From assembly GCA_963806935.1 (NCBI GenBank), contig CAWEAT010000002.1, forward strand, positions 1 to 64,000: DNA of 64,000 bases, read 5' to 3'. Every line of letters begins with the position of its first letter. The first letter of the stretch is position 1. A program made the position numbers and the translations under genes. The stretch comes from Roseiarcus sp963806935. GTDB taxonomy: Bacteria; Pseudomonadota; Alphaproteobacteria; Rhizobiales; Beijerinckiaceae. The notes under the pieces are model-generated. The model saw only the letters and a program-made list of their open reading frames with translations. It was not told where the DNA came from and did not search any database. Below, in pieces: positions 42,004 to 50,542 of this stretch.

Positions 42004-43136
42004 GGCGAAGCGCTTGCCTCGCCGAGGCAGGCGCTGATGCGCGCGAGAGCCTGTGCGACGCTTGGCGCGGCGCTTCGTCTCGACGCGGGCGCGGCGATCA
42101 GCGCCCCGGCGTCAGATGAGTGCACGATCCCATCATGATCGACGCCCGGACGCCCGATCGCGATCCGAACGTTCGGCTCCAAGGCGAATCGGATCGTTCG
42201 CTCGCACACCGCGATGAAGTTCACCGTGGTCCGCCACGCCGGCGGGGCCGCTCCGAAGGCGGAGATCCACAATGCGCAATCCGTTTCGCCGGAAGCAACG
42301 AGGCGCTCGGCGTCGAAACGCCAGGGGTCATGGACCGGAGCGCCGGCGCCGAATCCGGTTCGCATCGGGAAGCCGGTCATCCACCCGCAAGCAGCCAGCA
42401 CGCCCGCGCCATTATCGGGCGCGGCCAGCGGCAAGGTCGAGAAACGAGTTGTCTCGTTCAAATCGCGCACCAACCCATTGAGCATCTCGATCTCGAGCGC
42501 GCCCAAACTCGCGGCCGTCCAAACCGCCACGCCGAAGCGCGCGCCTTTCACAACGCCAGCGAGCGCGTCGAGCGCAGGCAAAGGAATCTGGGCTTGCGCG
42601 ACAGGGCGTCCCTTCACCCGCGCCCGCAAGGCCGCCAGATTGGCGGCAAGCGTCGAGCCGAGGCCGGCGGCGACGACCTCGATATCGCCGCCGAAGCCAG
42701 GAAGTGTCGCGTTAGGCTGCGGCGCCAGCCAAACGATGCGGCGCGCGATGTCCACGCCTTCCGGCGTCGTCGGCGGCCGCAACAGCCGTTCGTTAAGACC
42801 AGGCCAGGCTTCCAGCAACCCGTCGCCGACGAGCAGCACGACATCCGCGCGCACGCGCGCTTCGCCGGGCGCCATGAGCATGACTCCGCTTTCGCGCAGG
42901 CAGTCGAGATCCCGCATCAACTCCGCCGAATGCATATGCTCGATAACGCCGCCGACCCGCTCGGCGAGCGCAATGGCCGCCCTCGCCCCCTCGATATCGG
43001 CGCCGAGTCCCGTGATGAGCGGTTGTCGGCTTTGCGCCAAAAGTCGAGCCGCTGCAGCGGCCGCGTCTTCCAGCGATGCAGACGCTCCGTCAATCGATGC
43101 TGCGGCCTCGCCGCCGATTGGATCTTTCAGCGACAT
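41997..43136 (-). CDS. fhcB: FhcB, formyltransferase/hydrolase complex subunit B
   Basis: 379 residues, related to the molybdopterin subunit of archaeal formylmethanofuran dehydrogenase but shorter and without an iron-sulfur cysteine motif, as usual for the methylotroph hydrolase complex. Segments: RQPLITGLGADIEGARAAIA, LLVGDGLLEAWPGLNERLL, GWMTGFPMRTGFGAGAPVHD. It is the first gene of fhcBADC, starts at 43136, and faces the mch operon across about 215 bases. Confidence 0.85.
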   Translation of the reverse strand: MSLKDPIGGEAAASIDGASASLEDAAAAAARLLAQSRQPLITGLGADIEGARAAIALAERVGGVIEHMHSAELMRDLDCLRESGVMLMAPGEARVRADVVLLVGDGLLEAWPGLNERLLRPPTTPEGVDIARRIVWLAPQPNATLPGFGGDIEVVAAGLGSTLAANLAALRARVKGRPVAQAQIPLPALDALAGVVKGARFGVAVWTAASLGALEIEMLNGLVRDLNETTRFSTLPLAAPDNGAGVLAACGWMTGFPMRTGFGAGAPVHDPWRFDAERLVASGETDCALWISAFGAAPPAWRTTVNFIAVCERTIRFALEPNVRIAIGRPGVDHDGIVHSSDAGALIAAPASRRSAAPSVAQALARISACLGEASASPC

Positions 43137-43244
43137 TCGCTCCGCCCGGTTGGCTCCGTATCAGCCGAAAGATCGATGCCGGGGATCGCAGGCGACGCCC
43201 AGTATCTGAGACTGGACTGGACAAATCGACAGTCCGCAGGTTCA

Positions 43245-43257
43245 ATCGCATTGCGAT
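43245..43257. promoter_or_regulatory. Short palindrome in the fhc-mch divergent promoter
   Basis: ATCGCA-T-TGCGAT, a perfect 6+6 inverted repeat, lies between the two divergent C1 operons. It could be an operator shared by both. Short palindromes are common by chance, so support is weak. Confidence 0.3.
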
Positions 43258-43351
43258 CGATTGCAGCCTAGCGGCAAACAATAACGCACTCAAGGAAATG
43301 CCTGGTCCCGGCCGCCAAGTTCGCTCAACCTTCGCGCCGCAAGGATCATCC

Positions 43352-44528
43352 ATGGCCGCGAAGGCGATTCGCTTTCCCATCGAACGGCCGAGCATCGGCG
43401 TCGGGCGGATGACCGACCGTCCGGCGATCATCCTTGCGGCCTATTCGGCGCGCGCGCTCGCGTCCGCCGCCAACCGCGCTGGATTCGCTCCCCTGTCGAT
43501 TGATGTTTTCGGCGACGAGGACACGAGGGAGGCGAGTTCTGCCTCGGTGAAGCTCGAGGGTGGACTGTCAGATGGGCTGGCGCCCGACAAAGTCGTCAGC
43601 GCCGTTGAGATGATGATCAGCGCCCATCATCCGATTGGGCTCGTCTATGGATCGGGCTTCGAGCATCAGCCGGAGACAATCGCCGCCATTGGCCGCAGGA
43701 CACGGATATTCGGCAATCAAGCCGAGAGCCTGAAACGCGCCAAGGATCCGCTCACGCTCGCGCGGCTTTGCGAGGCGAATGGCGTGCAGCACCCGTCAAT
43801 TTCGTTTGCGCCGCCAGACGAACCGCAACTTTGGCTGATGAAGAGGCGCGGCGGCGCCGGCGGCGCCCATATCGCCGGGGCCGCCGGCGCGCGCGGCGCT
43901 TTGCCGGATTTTTATTTTCAACGTCGCGTCGCCGGAGAGAGCATCTCGGCGCTGTTTGTCGCGAATGGGAAAGAGGCGGAAATCATCGGCCTCAGCTTGC
44001 AGTGGACCGCGCCAACACCCGCGTCGCCGTTTCGATATGGCGGCGCTGCCGGACCCATTGACGCCAACCCCTCGCAAACGCGAGAAATCGCACGCGTCGT
44101 CGGCCTGATCGCGTCTGAACTGGATCTCGTTGGCCTCAACAGCGCTGATTTTCTGGTTTCGGCCGACGCGGTTTGGCTCATAGAGGTCAACCCGCGGCCG
44201 GGCGCCACCCTCGACGTGTTCGAATTCAGACGAGGGCGCTCTGTTCGCGCGTCACGTCGCCGGCTGCGAGGGACATCTTACGCCAGCTTCGCCGAGCCTC
44301 CCAATCAAAGCGGCCGAAATCGTCTACGCGCCCTGCGACCTTCTGTTGGGCGAAGGCCGGAACTGGCCGGACTGGACGGTCGATCGACCGTCGCCCGGAA
44401 CGCATATCGCTGCCGGCGACCCGGTGTGCACCACGCTCGGTTCTGGCGCCACCCTCGAATTGGCGCGAAGCTGCGCCGGCGAGCGGGCGCGAAAGATCAT
44501 CGCCCTCGTCCGGGGGACGGAACAGTGA
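43352..44528 (+). CDS. ATP-grasp protein of the mch operon (OrfY-like), frameshifted
   Basis: About 392 residues. ATP-grasp features: WLMKRRGGAGGAHIAGAAGA (nucleotide-binding lysine and glycine loop) and LNSADFLVSADAVWLIEVNP (metal-binding Glu and Asn). The frame changes near 44225 (LDVFEF to DEGALFARHVAGC) and the C-terminal part is PDWTVDRPSPGTHIAAGDPV. ATG 43352 or 43409 (MTDRPAIILAAYSA) could be the start. In Methylobacterium the gene order orfY-mch-orf5-orf7-fae is what I remember, and it matches here. Probably a ligase adding glutamate or tyramine in methylofuran or H4MPT synthesis (MfnD-like role is possible). Confidence 0.7.
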
Positions 44529-44542
44529 GCGACGGCGAGAAC

Positions 44543-45496
44543 ATGAGCGTCAATCGACGCGCCGCCGAATTGACGGCCGGGCTCCGCCGCGACGCCGCAA
44601 TATTGAACCTCGGGGTTGCCCGCGGCCCGCTCGGGGAAACCTTGATCGACGCCGGCGCAGAGCGGCGCGGCAGCGTCGAGGCCGGGCTGCGGATCGCGGA
44701 AATCTGTATGGGCGGGCTTGGGACGGTTCGGCTTACGCCGGACAATGCGACGCCGCGCTGGCCCTGGACGATCGCGGTCAGTTCGCCGCAGCCGGTCATC
44801 GCTTGCCTTGGGAGCCAATATGCCGGCTGGAGCCTGACGCAGGGCGGCGGCAAGGACGCTTTCTTTGCTCTCGGTTCCGGTCCCGCTCGCGCGCTCGCGC
44901 AAAAGGAGGCGGTTTTGAAAGACATCGGCTATCGGGATGAAGCCGATGTCGCCACCCTCGTCATCGAAAGCGGGCGCGCTCCGCCGCCGGAGGTCGTGGA
45001 GAGCGTGGCGCGGGATTGCAAGGTCTCGCCGTCCGCTTTGACCGTGATTTACGCGCCGACGCAGAGCCTGGCGGGCGGCGCGCAGGTGATCGCACGGGTG
45101 TTGGAAGTGGCGTTGCACAAGGCGCACGAGCTTAAGTTCCCGCTCAAGCGCATCGTCGACGGCATGGGCGCCGCGCCGCTCAGCCCCCCGCATCCCGATT
45201 TTGTCACCGCGATGGGCCGCACCAACGACGCGATCATCTACGGGGGACGCGCGCAGCTCTACGTCACCGGGCCCGCGGAGGACGCGAAATCCCTCGCCGA
45301 GGCGCTTCCCAGTCGCGCGTCGCGCGATTTCGGCGCTCCGTTCGCCGAGATATTCAAGCGCTTTCACGGCGATTTCTACGCCATCGACCCGATGCTGTTC
45401 AGTCCGGCCGAGGTCATCGTCACTGCGATCGAAAGCGGCGAGAGTTTTCACGCTGGCGCGATGCATCATAAACTGCTCGATGCCTCCTTCGCCTGA
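44543..45496 (+). CDS. mch: Mch, methenyl-H4MPT cyclohydrolase
   Basis: 317 residues. It hydrolyses methenyl-H4MPT to formyl-H4MPT in the cytoplasm, between MtdB and Fhc. Motifs: AEICMGGLGTVRLTPDNATP, VIACLGSQYAGWSLTQGGGK, FFALGSGPARALAQKE and DFVTAMGRTNDAIIYGGRAQ. ATG 44543 is the likely start; GTG 44525 overlaps the previous stop as GTGA and is an alternative. The frame is open through the upstream gene only because of that gene's indel, so the 806-codon run is artificial. Confidence 0.9.
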   Translation: MSVNRRAAELTAGLRRDAAILNLGVARGPLGETLIDAGAERRGSVEAGLRIAEICMGGLGTVRLTPDNATPRWPWTIAVSSPQPVIACLGSQYAGWSLTQGGGKDAFFALGSGPARALAQKEAVLKDIGYRDEADVATLVIESGRAPPPEVVESVARDCKVSPSALTVIYAPTQSLAGGAQVIARVLEVALHKAHELKFPLKRIVDGMGAAPLSPPHPDFVTAMGRTNDAIIYGGRAQLYVTGPAEDAKSLAEALPSRASRDFGAPFAEIFKRFHGDFYAIDPMLFSPAEVIVTAIESGESFHAGAMHHKLLDASFA

Positions 45497-46425
45497 GAGA
45501 TCGCCGGCTTGCGCCGACGGCCGCACGATTCTTGTCGTCAGCGATCAGCGCGACTGGCACGCGCGCCAAATGGAAGCAGCGTTCGCCGCAGCCGGCGCGC
45601 GTGTCGCCCAAATCGACCTCGCAGAGTGCGACTTCGACACCCGCAGCCCGAGCGGGCTGATGCTTCCGGTCGTCGGATCGCAATTGCCCGACGCTGTGCA
45701 CGTCCGCACCCTGTCGGCCGGGTCGTTCGAAGCGATCACCAAGCGTCTCGGGGTCCTGCATGCGCTGGCGAAAGTTGGAGTCGTCGTCTGGAACGATGCC
45801 CGCGCGATCGAACGCTGCGTCGACAAGTCGATGACGAGCTTTCTGCTCGCGCGCGCCGGCGTGCCGACGCCGCCGACATGGACGATGGAATCAGCGGAAG
45901 CCGCGCGCGCTCTGGTCGAACGCGAAGCCCCGCGCGGCGCGCTCGTGCTCAAGCCGCTGTTCGGCGCCCAGGGAAAGGGCCTGCGCCTGATTCGGCGGCC
46001 GGAAGACCTGCCCGGTCCGGAAGACGTCGCAGGCGTTTACTATCTGCAACGCTTTCAACCGATCGAAACTCAGGACTTCAGGGACTATCGACTGTTTGTT
46101 CTGCGCGGTCGCGTGGTCGCCGCGATGATGCGCCGCGCTTCGACATGGATAACCAACCTCAAGCAAGGAGGCCAACCACTGGCCGTCACGCCCGATCCGG
46201 AAATGGAGCGCCTCGCCATTGCTGCGGCGGAAGCGGTGGGCGCGGCGATCGCGGGGGTTGACCTCATCGTGACCATGGATGGCGCGCCGACGGTGCTCGA
46301 GGTCAACAGCATGCCGGCATGGAACGGCCTGCAAACGGTCAGCGCGTGCAACATCGCGAGAGGCGATCGCGCTCGCTCTCGTGGACGAATTGGACCGCCG
46401 GCCGAGGGAACGGCGCGTCCAATGA
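45480..46425 (+). CDS. RimK-type ATP-grasp ligase (MptN-like), frameshifted near its 3' end
   Basis: About 314 residues. Start ATG 45480 overlaps the mch end by 17 bases. RimK-family ATP-grasp motifs: RCVDKSMTSFLLARAGVPTP, GALVLKPLFGAQGKGLRLI and GVDLIVTMDGAPTVLEVNSM (the last with the metal-binding Glu and Asn). Near 46350 the frame shifts to EAIALALVDELDRRPRERRV, ending at TGA 46425. In archaea MptN adds glutamate to H4MPT (tetrahydrosarcinapterin synthase); the methylotroph homologue probably adds glutamates to H4MPT or methylofuran. It overlaps the next start as ATGA. Confidence 0.75.
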
Positions 46426-47312
46426 ATGGCGGCGAAGACCGGGTCGCTGCGGCCTATATCGAGGCATGCCTCGCCGAGCTCGACGCGCCAAAACCAGGCA
46501 ATGTGCATCGGTTCGCGCCGGGCCACGAAATGAGCGTCCATGACTTCGTTCGCAGCGCCGATGCAAGCGCCGGCCCCATCGCGGCAAGAGGCGCCCGCGT
46601 GGGCGTCCGCATTCGCCGCGCCGTCGAAGCGACCCTGTCGGCGGTCGGTCAGAACACCAACCTCGGCATCATACTCTTGTGCGCGCCGCTCGCGGCGGCG
46701 ATGGAAAGCGCGCATGTCGCGCTGCGTCCTGCGGTGGCCGGCGTGCTTGACAGTCTCGACCGGGCGGACGCGGCGGACGCCTTTGCCGCGATAGCCGCGG
46801 CCAATCCCGGCGGACTCGGTCGCGCGTCCCGGCACGACGTGAACGCCCCTGCCGCCGCGACGCTGCGGGAGGCCATGGAGGAGGCGGCGGAGCGCGACCG
46901 GATCGCGCGCCAATACGCCACGGCCTATGAAGACATTTTCTTGCTCGGCTTGCCCGCGCTCGCAACCGCGCGCAAGCGGCGAAGCGATCCGCGCTGGTCG
47001 ACGCTCGATGTCTATTTGACGTTTCTCGCCGCGATGCCCGACACGCATATCTTGCGCAAATTTGACGCGGCGACCGCGGAGGAGGTTCGTCGCGCGGCGG
47101 CAGGCTGGCGCGACGCCTTCGCGGCGGCTCATGATCCCGAAGGGATGACCGAGGGACTTCTGCGCTGGGACGCGGCGCTCAAGGTGAGCGGGATCAATCC
47201 CGGAACGAGCGCGGACCTGACGGTGGCAACTCTTTTTGCGTCGCGGCTGTGCGCAATTCGCGGCGACAATTGCGCCGCGACCATCTTGCCCTTGCGCCCC
47301 AAGGATGATTGA
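46422..47312 (+). CDS. CitG-like (triphosphoribosyl-dephospho-CoA synthase family) protein of the C1 operon
   Basis: 296 residues. It has the CitG/MdcB core: EACLAELDAPKPGNVHRFAP, VGQNTNLGIILLCAPLAAAM, a TARKRRSDPRWSTLDVYLTF segment and KVSGINPGTSADLTVATLFA. True CitG attaches the prosthetic group of citrate lyase by a ribosyl transfer from ATP. No citrate or malonate lyase genes occur here; the gene lies between an ATP-grasp ligase (ATGA overlap) and fae. A role in phosphoribosyl transfer during methanopterin side-chain synthesis is an attractive but unproven guess. Confidence 0.75.
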   Translation: MNGGEDRVAAAYIEACLAELDAPKPGNVHRFAPGHEMSVHDFVRSADASAGPIAARGARVGVRIRRAVEATLSAVGQNTNLGIILLCAPLAAAMESAHVALRPAVAGVLDSLDRADAADAFAAIAAANPGGLGRASRHDVNAPAAATLREAMEEAAERDRIARQYATAYEDIFLLGLPALATARKRRSDPRWSTLDVYLTFLAAMPDTHILRKFDAATAEEVRRAAAGWRDAFAAAHDPEGMTEGLLRWDAALKVSGINPGTSADLTVATLFASRLCAIRGDNCAATILPLRPKDD

Positions 47313-47454
47313 GTTGGGCTTACGGGTGAACCCCGCGACTATCCGGCCAACCGATCCCGCTCATGCGGGATGCTGAAAACAAGGATAGCCAGTCCGCCTC
47401 GTCAGATTTGGCGGGACGGTATGTGGATTGGCTCGATCCCAGGGAGGACTTAGC

Positions 47455-47961
47455 ATGGCCAAAATCAACAAGCTCATGGTTGGCGAATCGCTCGTCGGCG
47501 AAGGTAACGAAGTCGCGCACATCGATCTCATCATCGGGCCCAGGGGCAGCGCGGCGGAATCGGCTTTCGCCCACGCGCTGACCAACAACAAGGATGGATT
47601 TACGTCCCTCCTCGCGGTTGTGGCGCCCAACCTGCCGACGAAGCCGTCGACCGTGATGTTCAACAAGGTGACGATCAAGGGCGCGAAGCAGGCGGTGCAA
47701 ATGTTCGGACCGGCGCAACATGCGGTCGCGAAGGCGGTCGCAGACAGCGTCGCCGACGGCACGATTCCCGCGGCGGAAGCCGACGACATCTTCATCTGCG
47801 TCGGCGTCTTCATCCATTGGGAAGCGGCGGACGACAAGAAGATTCATGAGTTCAACTATCGCGCCGTCAAGGAATCGATCGAGCGCGCCGTGAGCGGCAA
47901 GCCGACGCCCGCGGAAGTCGTGGCGCAGCGCGACTCCGCGAAGCACCCGTTCAGCCCCTAA
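47455..47961 (+). CDS. fae: Fae, formaldehyde-activating enzyme
   Basis: 168 residues, the family norm. MAKINKLMVGESLVGEGNEV, HIDLIIGPRGSAAESAFAHA, with the catalytic His within GEGNEVAHIDL, and TVMFNKVTIKGAKQAVQMFG are hallmark segments. It condenses formaldehyde with H4MPT in the cytoplasm. ATG 47455 follows GGGAGGACTTAGC. It lies 143 bases after the CitG-like gene, enough for its own promoter, and is followed by a strong hairpin. High expression is expected. Confidence 0.95.
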   Translation: MAKINKLMVGESLVGEGNEVAHIDLIIGPRGSAAESAFAHALTNNKDGFTSLLAVVAPNLPTKPSTVMFNKVTIKGAKQAVQMFGPAQHAVAKAVADSVADGTIPAAEADDIFICVGVFIHWEAADDKKIHEFNYRAVKESIERAVSGKPTPAEVVAQRDSAKHPFSP

Positions 47962-47997
47962 GATCGAATCGAACCTGGCCGCTCTCAGTCGAGGCCG

Positions 47998-48035
47998 ACA
48001 CGCGGGAACTCAGTCTCCCGCGTGTATTTCTTTGT
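47998..48035 (+). terminator. Terminator after fae
   Basis: ACACGCGGGA (47998-48007) pairs perfectly with TCCCGCGTGT (48016-48025) around an eight-base loop, followed by ATTTCTTTGT. This is a good Rho-independent terminator for the mch-fae transcript. Confidence 0.8.
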
Positions 48036-48038
48036 CCG

Positions 48039-48254
48039 CTACCGCGCCCGGCTGCGGAACCACGCGAACGCGAGCACCGCCAATCCAATGACCAGCGCGC
48101 CCAGTCCATGGTTGAAGTGGGGCTTGGTGGACCCTGGGGCGAAACCGGGCACGAAAGCAGGGAGTTCGCCCGCGGGAGTCAGCCAGTAAAGCGCCGCCAG
48201 AGCGAGGAACGCCAGCCCGACGATAACCAGGATTGAAACTACGGTTGTGTTCAT
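48039..48254 (-). CDS. Small membrane protein (71 aa)
   Basis: MNTTVVSILVIVGLAFLALA and GLGALVIGLAVLAFAWFRSR form two hydrophobic helices joined by a loop rich in Pro and Gly. The start at 48254 gives good hydrophobic-helix phasing. I do not recognise a family. It lies convergent with fae across its terminator and is upstream of nothing on its strand. Confidence 0.5.
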   Translation of the reverse strand: MNTTVVSILVIVGLAFLALAALYWLTPAGELPAFVPGFAPGSTKPHFNHGLGALVIGLAVLAFAWFRSRAR

Positions 48255-48358
48255 GGCTCGGCCCTCCCGATTGTCCTCGCGCCATCCCTTCCTTAGCCGC
48301 GCCCCGGCCTTCGCGCCACTCGCGAATTCGGCGCTGCTCCTGACGCTTGACGCCGGGG

Positions 48359-49666
48359 TTAGGCCCCGCTCTCTCCGGTCACCCGCCAGATCACGTCGCC
48401 GACATCGTCCGCGACCAGAAGCGAGCCGTCGGGCCCAAGCGCGACCCCCACGGGCCGGCCGTAGGAATATCGCTCGTCCGGAGACAGAAAGCCGGTGAGG
48501 ATGTCACGCGGCGGTCCGGCTGGTCGCCCATCGACGAACGGGATGAACACGACCTTGTAGCCGGCGAGCGTGCTGCGGTTCCAGGAGCCGTGCTGGCCGA
48601 CCACCATGCCTTCAGAAAAGCCGGCAAGCGCGCCGGCCGGCAGCCAGCAGAGGCCAAGCGACGCGGTGTGGCCTCCGAGCGCATAGTCGGGCGTGATCGC
48701 CTTCGCGACCATGTCCGGATCCTGAGGCACACGATCGTCCACCGTTCGTCCCCAGTAGCAATAGGGCCAACCGTAAAAGCCGCCATCGCGGACCGAGGTC
48801 AGATAGTCGGGAGGCGTCTCGTCGCCGATCCCGTCGCGCTCGTTGACCGACGTCCACAGCGCGCCGGTCCGAGGCTCCCAGGCGAGGCCGACCGGATTGC
48901 GCAGGCCGCTCGCGAAGATGCGGCTCCCGCCGCTCTTGAGATCGAGCTCGTAAATCGCGGCCCGGCCATCCTCGGCGGCCATGCCGTCATCGGCGATATT
49001 GGTCAGCGACCCGACCCCGGCGTAGAGCTTCGTCCCATCGGGGCTCGCGAGCAGGCTCCGCGTCCAATGGCCGTCGGTCTTGAATGTGATCAGCTTGCGC
49101 CCCGACGCTGCGATGCGGCTCGCGCCCGGCGTGTACGGGAAGGCGACCACGCCGTCGGTATTGCCGACGTAGAATGTATCGCCGACAAGCGCCATTCCGA
49201 ACGGCTGCTTCAGCCCGTCGAGGAACAGGTTGCGGACCTCGGCGACGCCATCGCCATCCTTGTCGCTGAGAAGGGTGATCCGGTTCGGGCTCGGGCCGAC
49301 CGCGGCGGCGCGCTTGAGCGTGCTGAACATGGCGTAGTCGAAGAAGCTCTTGATCGGCGCCAACTCCATCAGCGCCTCGGCGACCAGGACCTCGCCGCCC
49401 GGCAGGACGTGGATCCAGCGCGGGTGCTTGAGGCCGCTTGCAAACGCATTGACCTTGAGCCCCGGGGCGGCGACCGGCGTCCGCCCTTGCGACCACCCTT
49501 TCGCGGTCGGCATCTTGAGGGTCGGGACGGCGCCCTGGGGTCGTGCTGCCGGGATCGTCGGGCTCGCGCCGAAAGTCGGCGCCGGCCTCCCCTGTGACCG
49601 CCTCATCCAGATCGCCGTCGCGCCGGCCACCTCAGCCAGTCGCGAAACTATGTCGGACAAACCCAT
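48359..49666 (-). CDS. PQQ-dependent sugar dehydrogenase-like (sorbosone dehydrogenase family) protein
   Basis: 435 residues. A propeller domain with GLKHPRWIHVLPGGEVLVAE, an EF-hand-like SDKDGDGVAEVRNLFLDGL, GLRNPVGLAWEPRTGALWTS, NERDGIGDETPPDYLTS and GSWNRSTLAGYKVVF, all typical of L-sorbosone/aldose dehydrogenases that bind PQQ and calcium. The N-terminal WMRRSQGRPAPTF and Pro/Ala linker may follow a membrane anchor; a clean signal peptide is not seen. It could use the PQQ made with PqqA. The substrate is unknown. Confidence 0.75.
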   Translation of the reverse strand: MGLSDIVSRLAEVAGATAIWMRRSQGRPAPTFGASPTIPAARPQGAVPTLKMPTAKGWSQGRTPVAAPGLKVNAFASGLKHPRWIHVLPGGEVLVAEALMELAPIKSFFDYAMFSTLKRAAAVGPSPNRITLLSDKDGDGVAEVRNLFLDGLKQPFGMALVGDTFYVGNTDGVVAFPYTPGASRIAASGRKLITFKTDGHWTRSLLASPDGTKLYAGVGSLTNIADDGMAAEDGRAAIYELDLKSGGSRIFASGLRNPVGLAWEPRTGALWTSVNERDGIGDETPPDYLTSVRDGGFYGWPYCYWGRTVDDRVPQDPDMVAKAITPDYALGGHTASLGLCWLPAGALAGFSEGMVVGQHGSWNRSTLAGYKVVFIPFVDGRPAGPPRDILTGFLSPDERYSYGRPVGVALGPDGSLLVADDVGDVIWRVTGESGA

Positions 49667-49769
49667 TCGTAACTCTCCCCGCCTCTCGCCAATGCTAGCG
49701 CACGGCTACCTCAGACGACAATGCAACCGTCGTCGCGGCCGAACCCAACCAACCCGTGAACGGCGCCTC

Positions 49770-50387
49770 TCACTTGCGCGCCGCCGCAAGCGTCCGGAAG
49801 GTGATCGAATAGCGATGCCGGTCGAGCGCGGGAATGCTGTGCTCCCACACTGTCCGCGACGGTCCGGAGAGCAGATAGGCCGAGCGCGGCTCGACCGTCA
49901 GCGAAAGGCGATCCCAGCTATTCCCGTTTTTCCGCCGAAAGCGGAAGGCGCAGGGGGCGAGCAGCGAAACTCCGACCACCTCGTCGAACTGGGCTTTGTC
50001 CCGATGCCACCCGATGCCCGCGCCCGGCTTGTATTCATTGATCAGCACCTGCTCAAAGGCCTCCGCCGGGCGGTCGAAAGCCTCGGCGATCTTTTGCCGC
50101 AAGGGTTGCAGAAACGACGGGAGCGGCGGCGCCTCGACCACCTGCCGGGCGCCATAGTCATAGCGAAAGCCGAACCCGACAACCTGACGATTGGCTTGAT
50201 AGCCGTGAAAATCAAACGGCCTGAACGGAAGCGCGGCAAGTTCGCGCGCAAGGCTCTCTTCCTCGGCCGGCGTCAGCAGATCCGCCCGGTAGCGAAAGCC
50301 ATCCGGAAACCGGCTCGGGGATCCGAACAAATCCTCCGAGCCGTTCGCGGACCGTGGCCCAATCTTGCGGCGCGTCACAACATTCAT
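49770..50387 (-). CDS. alkB: AlkB-type 2-oxoglutarate/Fe(II) DNA repair dioxygenase
   Basis: About 205 residues from ATG 50387 (MNVVTRRKIGPRSANGSEDL). The upstream extension of the frame reads through palindromic repeats and is not coding. The iron site is WHRDKAQF (HxD), with the distal His in VWEHSIPALDRHRYSITFRT followed by the 2-oxoglutarate Arg. It removes alkyl lesions from DNA or RNA bases oxidatively. It is on the same strand as udgX, with 155 bases between them. Confidence 0.8.
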   Translation of the reverse strand: MNVVTRRKIGPRSANGSEDLFGSPSRFPDGFRYRADLLTPAEEESLARELAALPFRPFDFHGYQANRQVVGFGFRYDYGARQVVEAPPLPSFLQPLRQKIAEAFDRPAEAFEQVLINEYKPGAGIGWHRDKAQFDEVVGVSLLAPCAFRFRRKNGNSWDRLSLTVEPRSAYLLSGPSRTVWEHSIPALDRHRYSITFRTLAAARK

Positions 50388-50441
50388 TGCGAGCCTAGAT
50401 GGCCGCGCCTTCAAATAAGAATCAAAGCCGGCCCTCTTGTC

Positions 50442-50510
50442 ATTCCCGCGAAAGCGGGAATTGAGTGTCGCGTCAGAGCCTTCACTCTGGATGCCCGCAT
50501 TCGCGGGCAT
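50442..50510. repeat. Pair of REP-like palindromes
   Basis: Two perfect 8-bp-stem, 4-base-loop hairpins: ATTCCCGC-GAAA-GCGGGAAT (50442-50461) and ATGCCCGC-ATTC-GCGGGCAT (50491-50510). They lie between udgX and alkB. Such units are common, dispersed REP elements in alphaproteobacteria. Confidence 0.75.
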
Positions 50511-50542
50511 GACAGAATTGCGTCAACTGACGGACCGTGCCT

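Noticed and set aside
43076..45496. 806-codon frame as an ATP-grasp-Mch fusion protein
   Set aside because: The join is non-family sequence, and a separate frame completes the ATP-grasp protein up to TGA 44528, directly before the mch start.
45201..47312. 703-codon frame as a RimK-CitG fusion
   Set aside because: Another frame supplies the proper RimK end at TGA 46425, with an ATGA overlap to the CitG start at 46422. The fusion arises from one indel.
48359..49666. Lanmodulin-like EF hand (SDKDGDGVAEV)
   Set aside because: It is a single calcium-type loop inside a sorbosone dehydrogenase propeller, common in that family. Lanmodulin has several EF hands with Pro at position 2.
50430..50515. 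CRISPR array
   Set aside because: Only two unlike palindromic units occur, with no regular spacers and no cas genes. They are REP-like elements.
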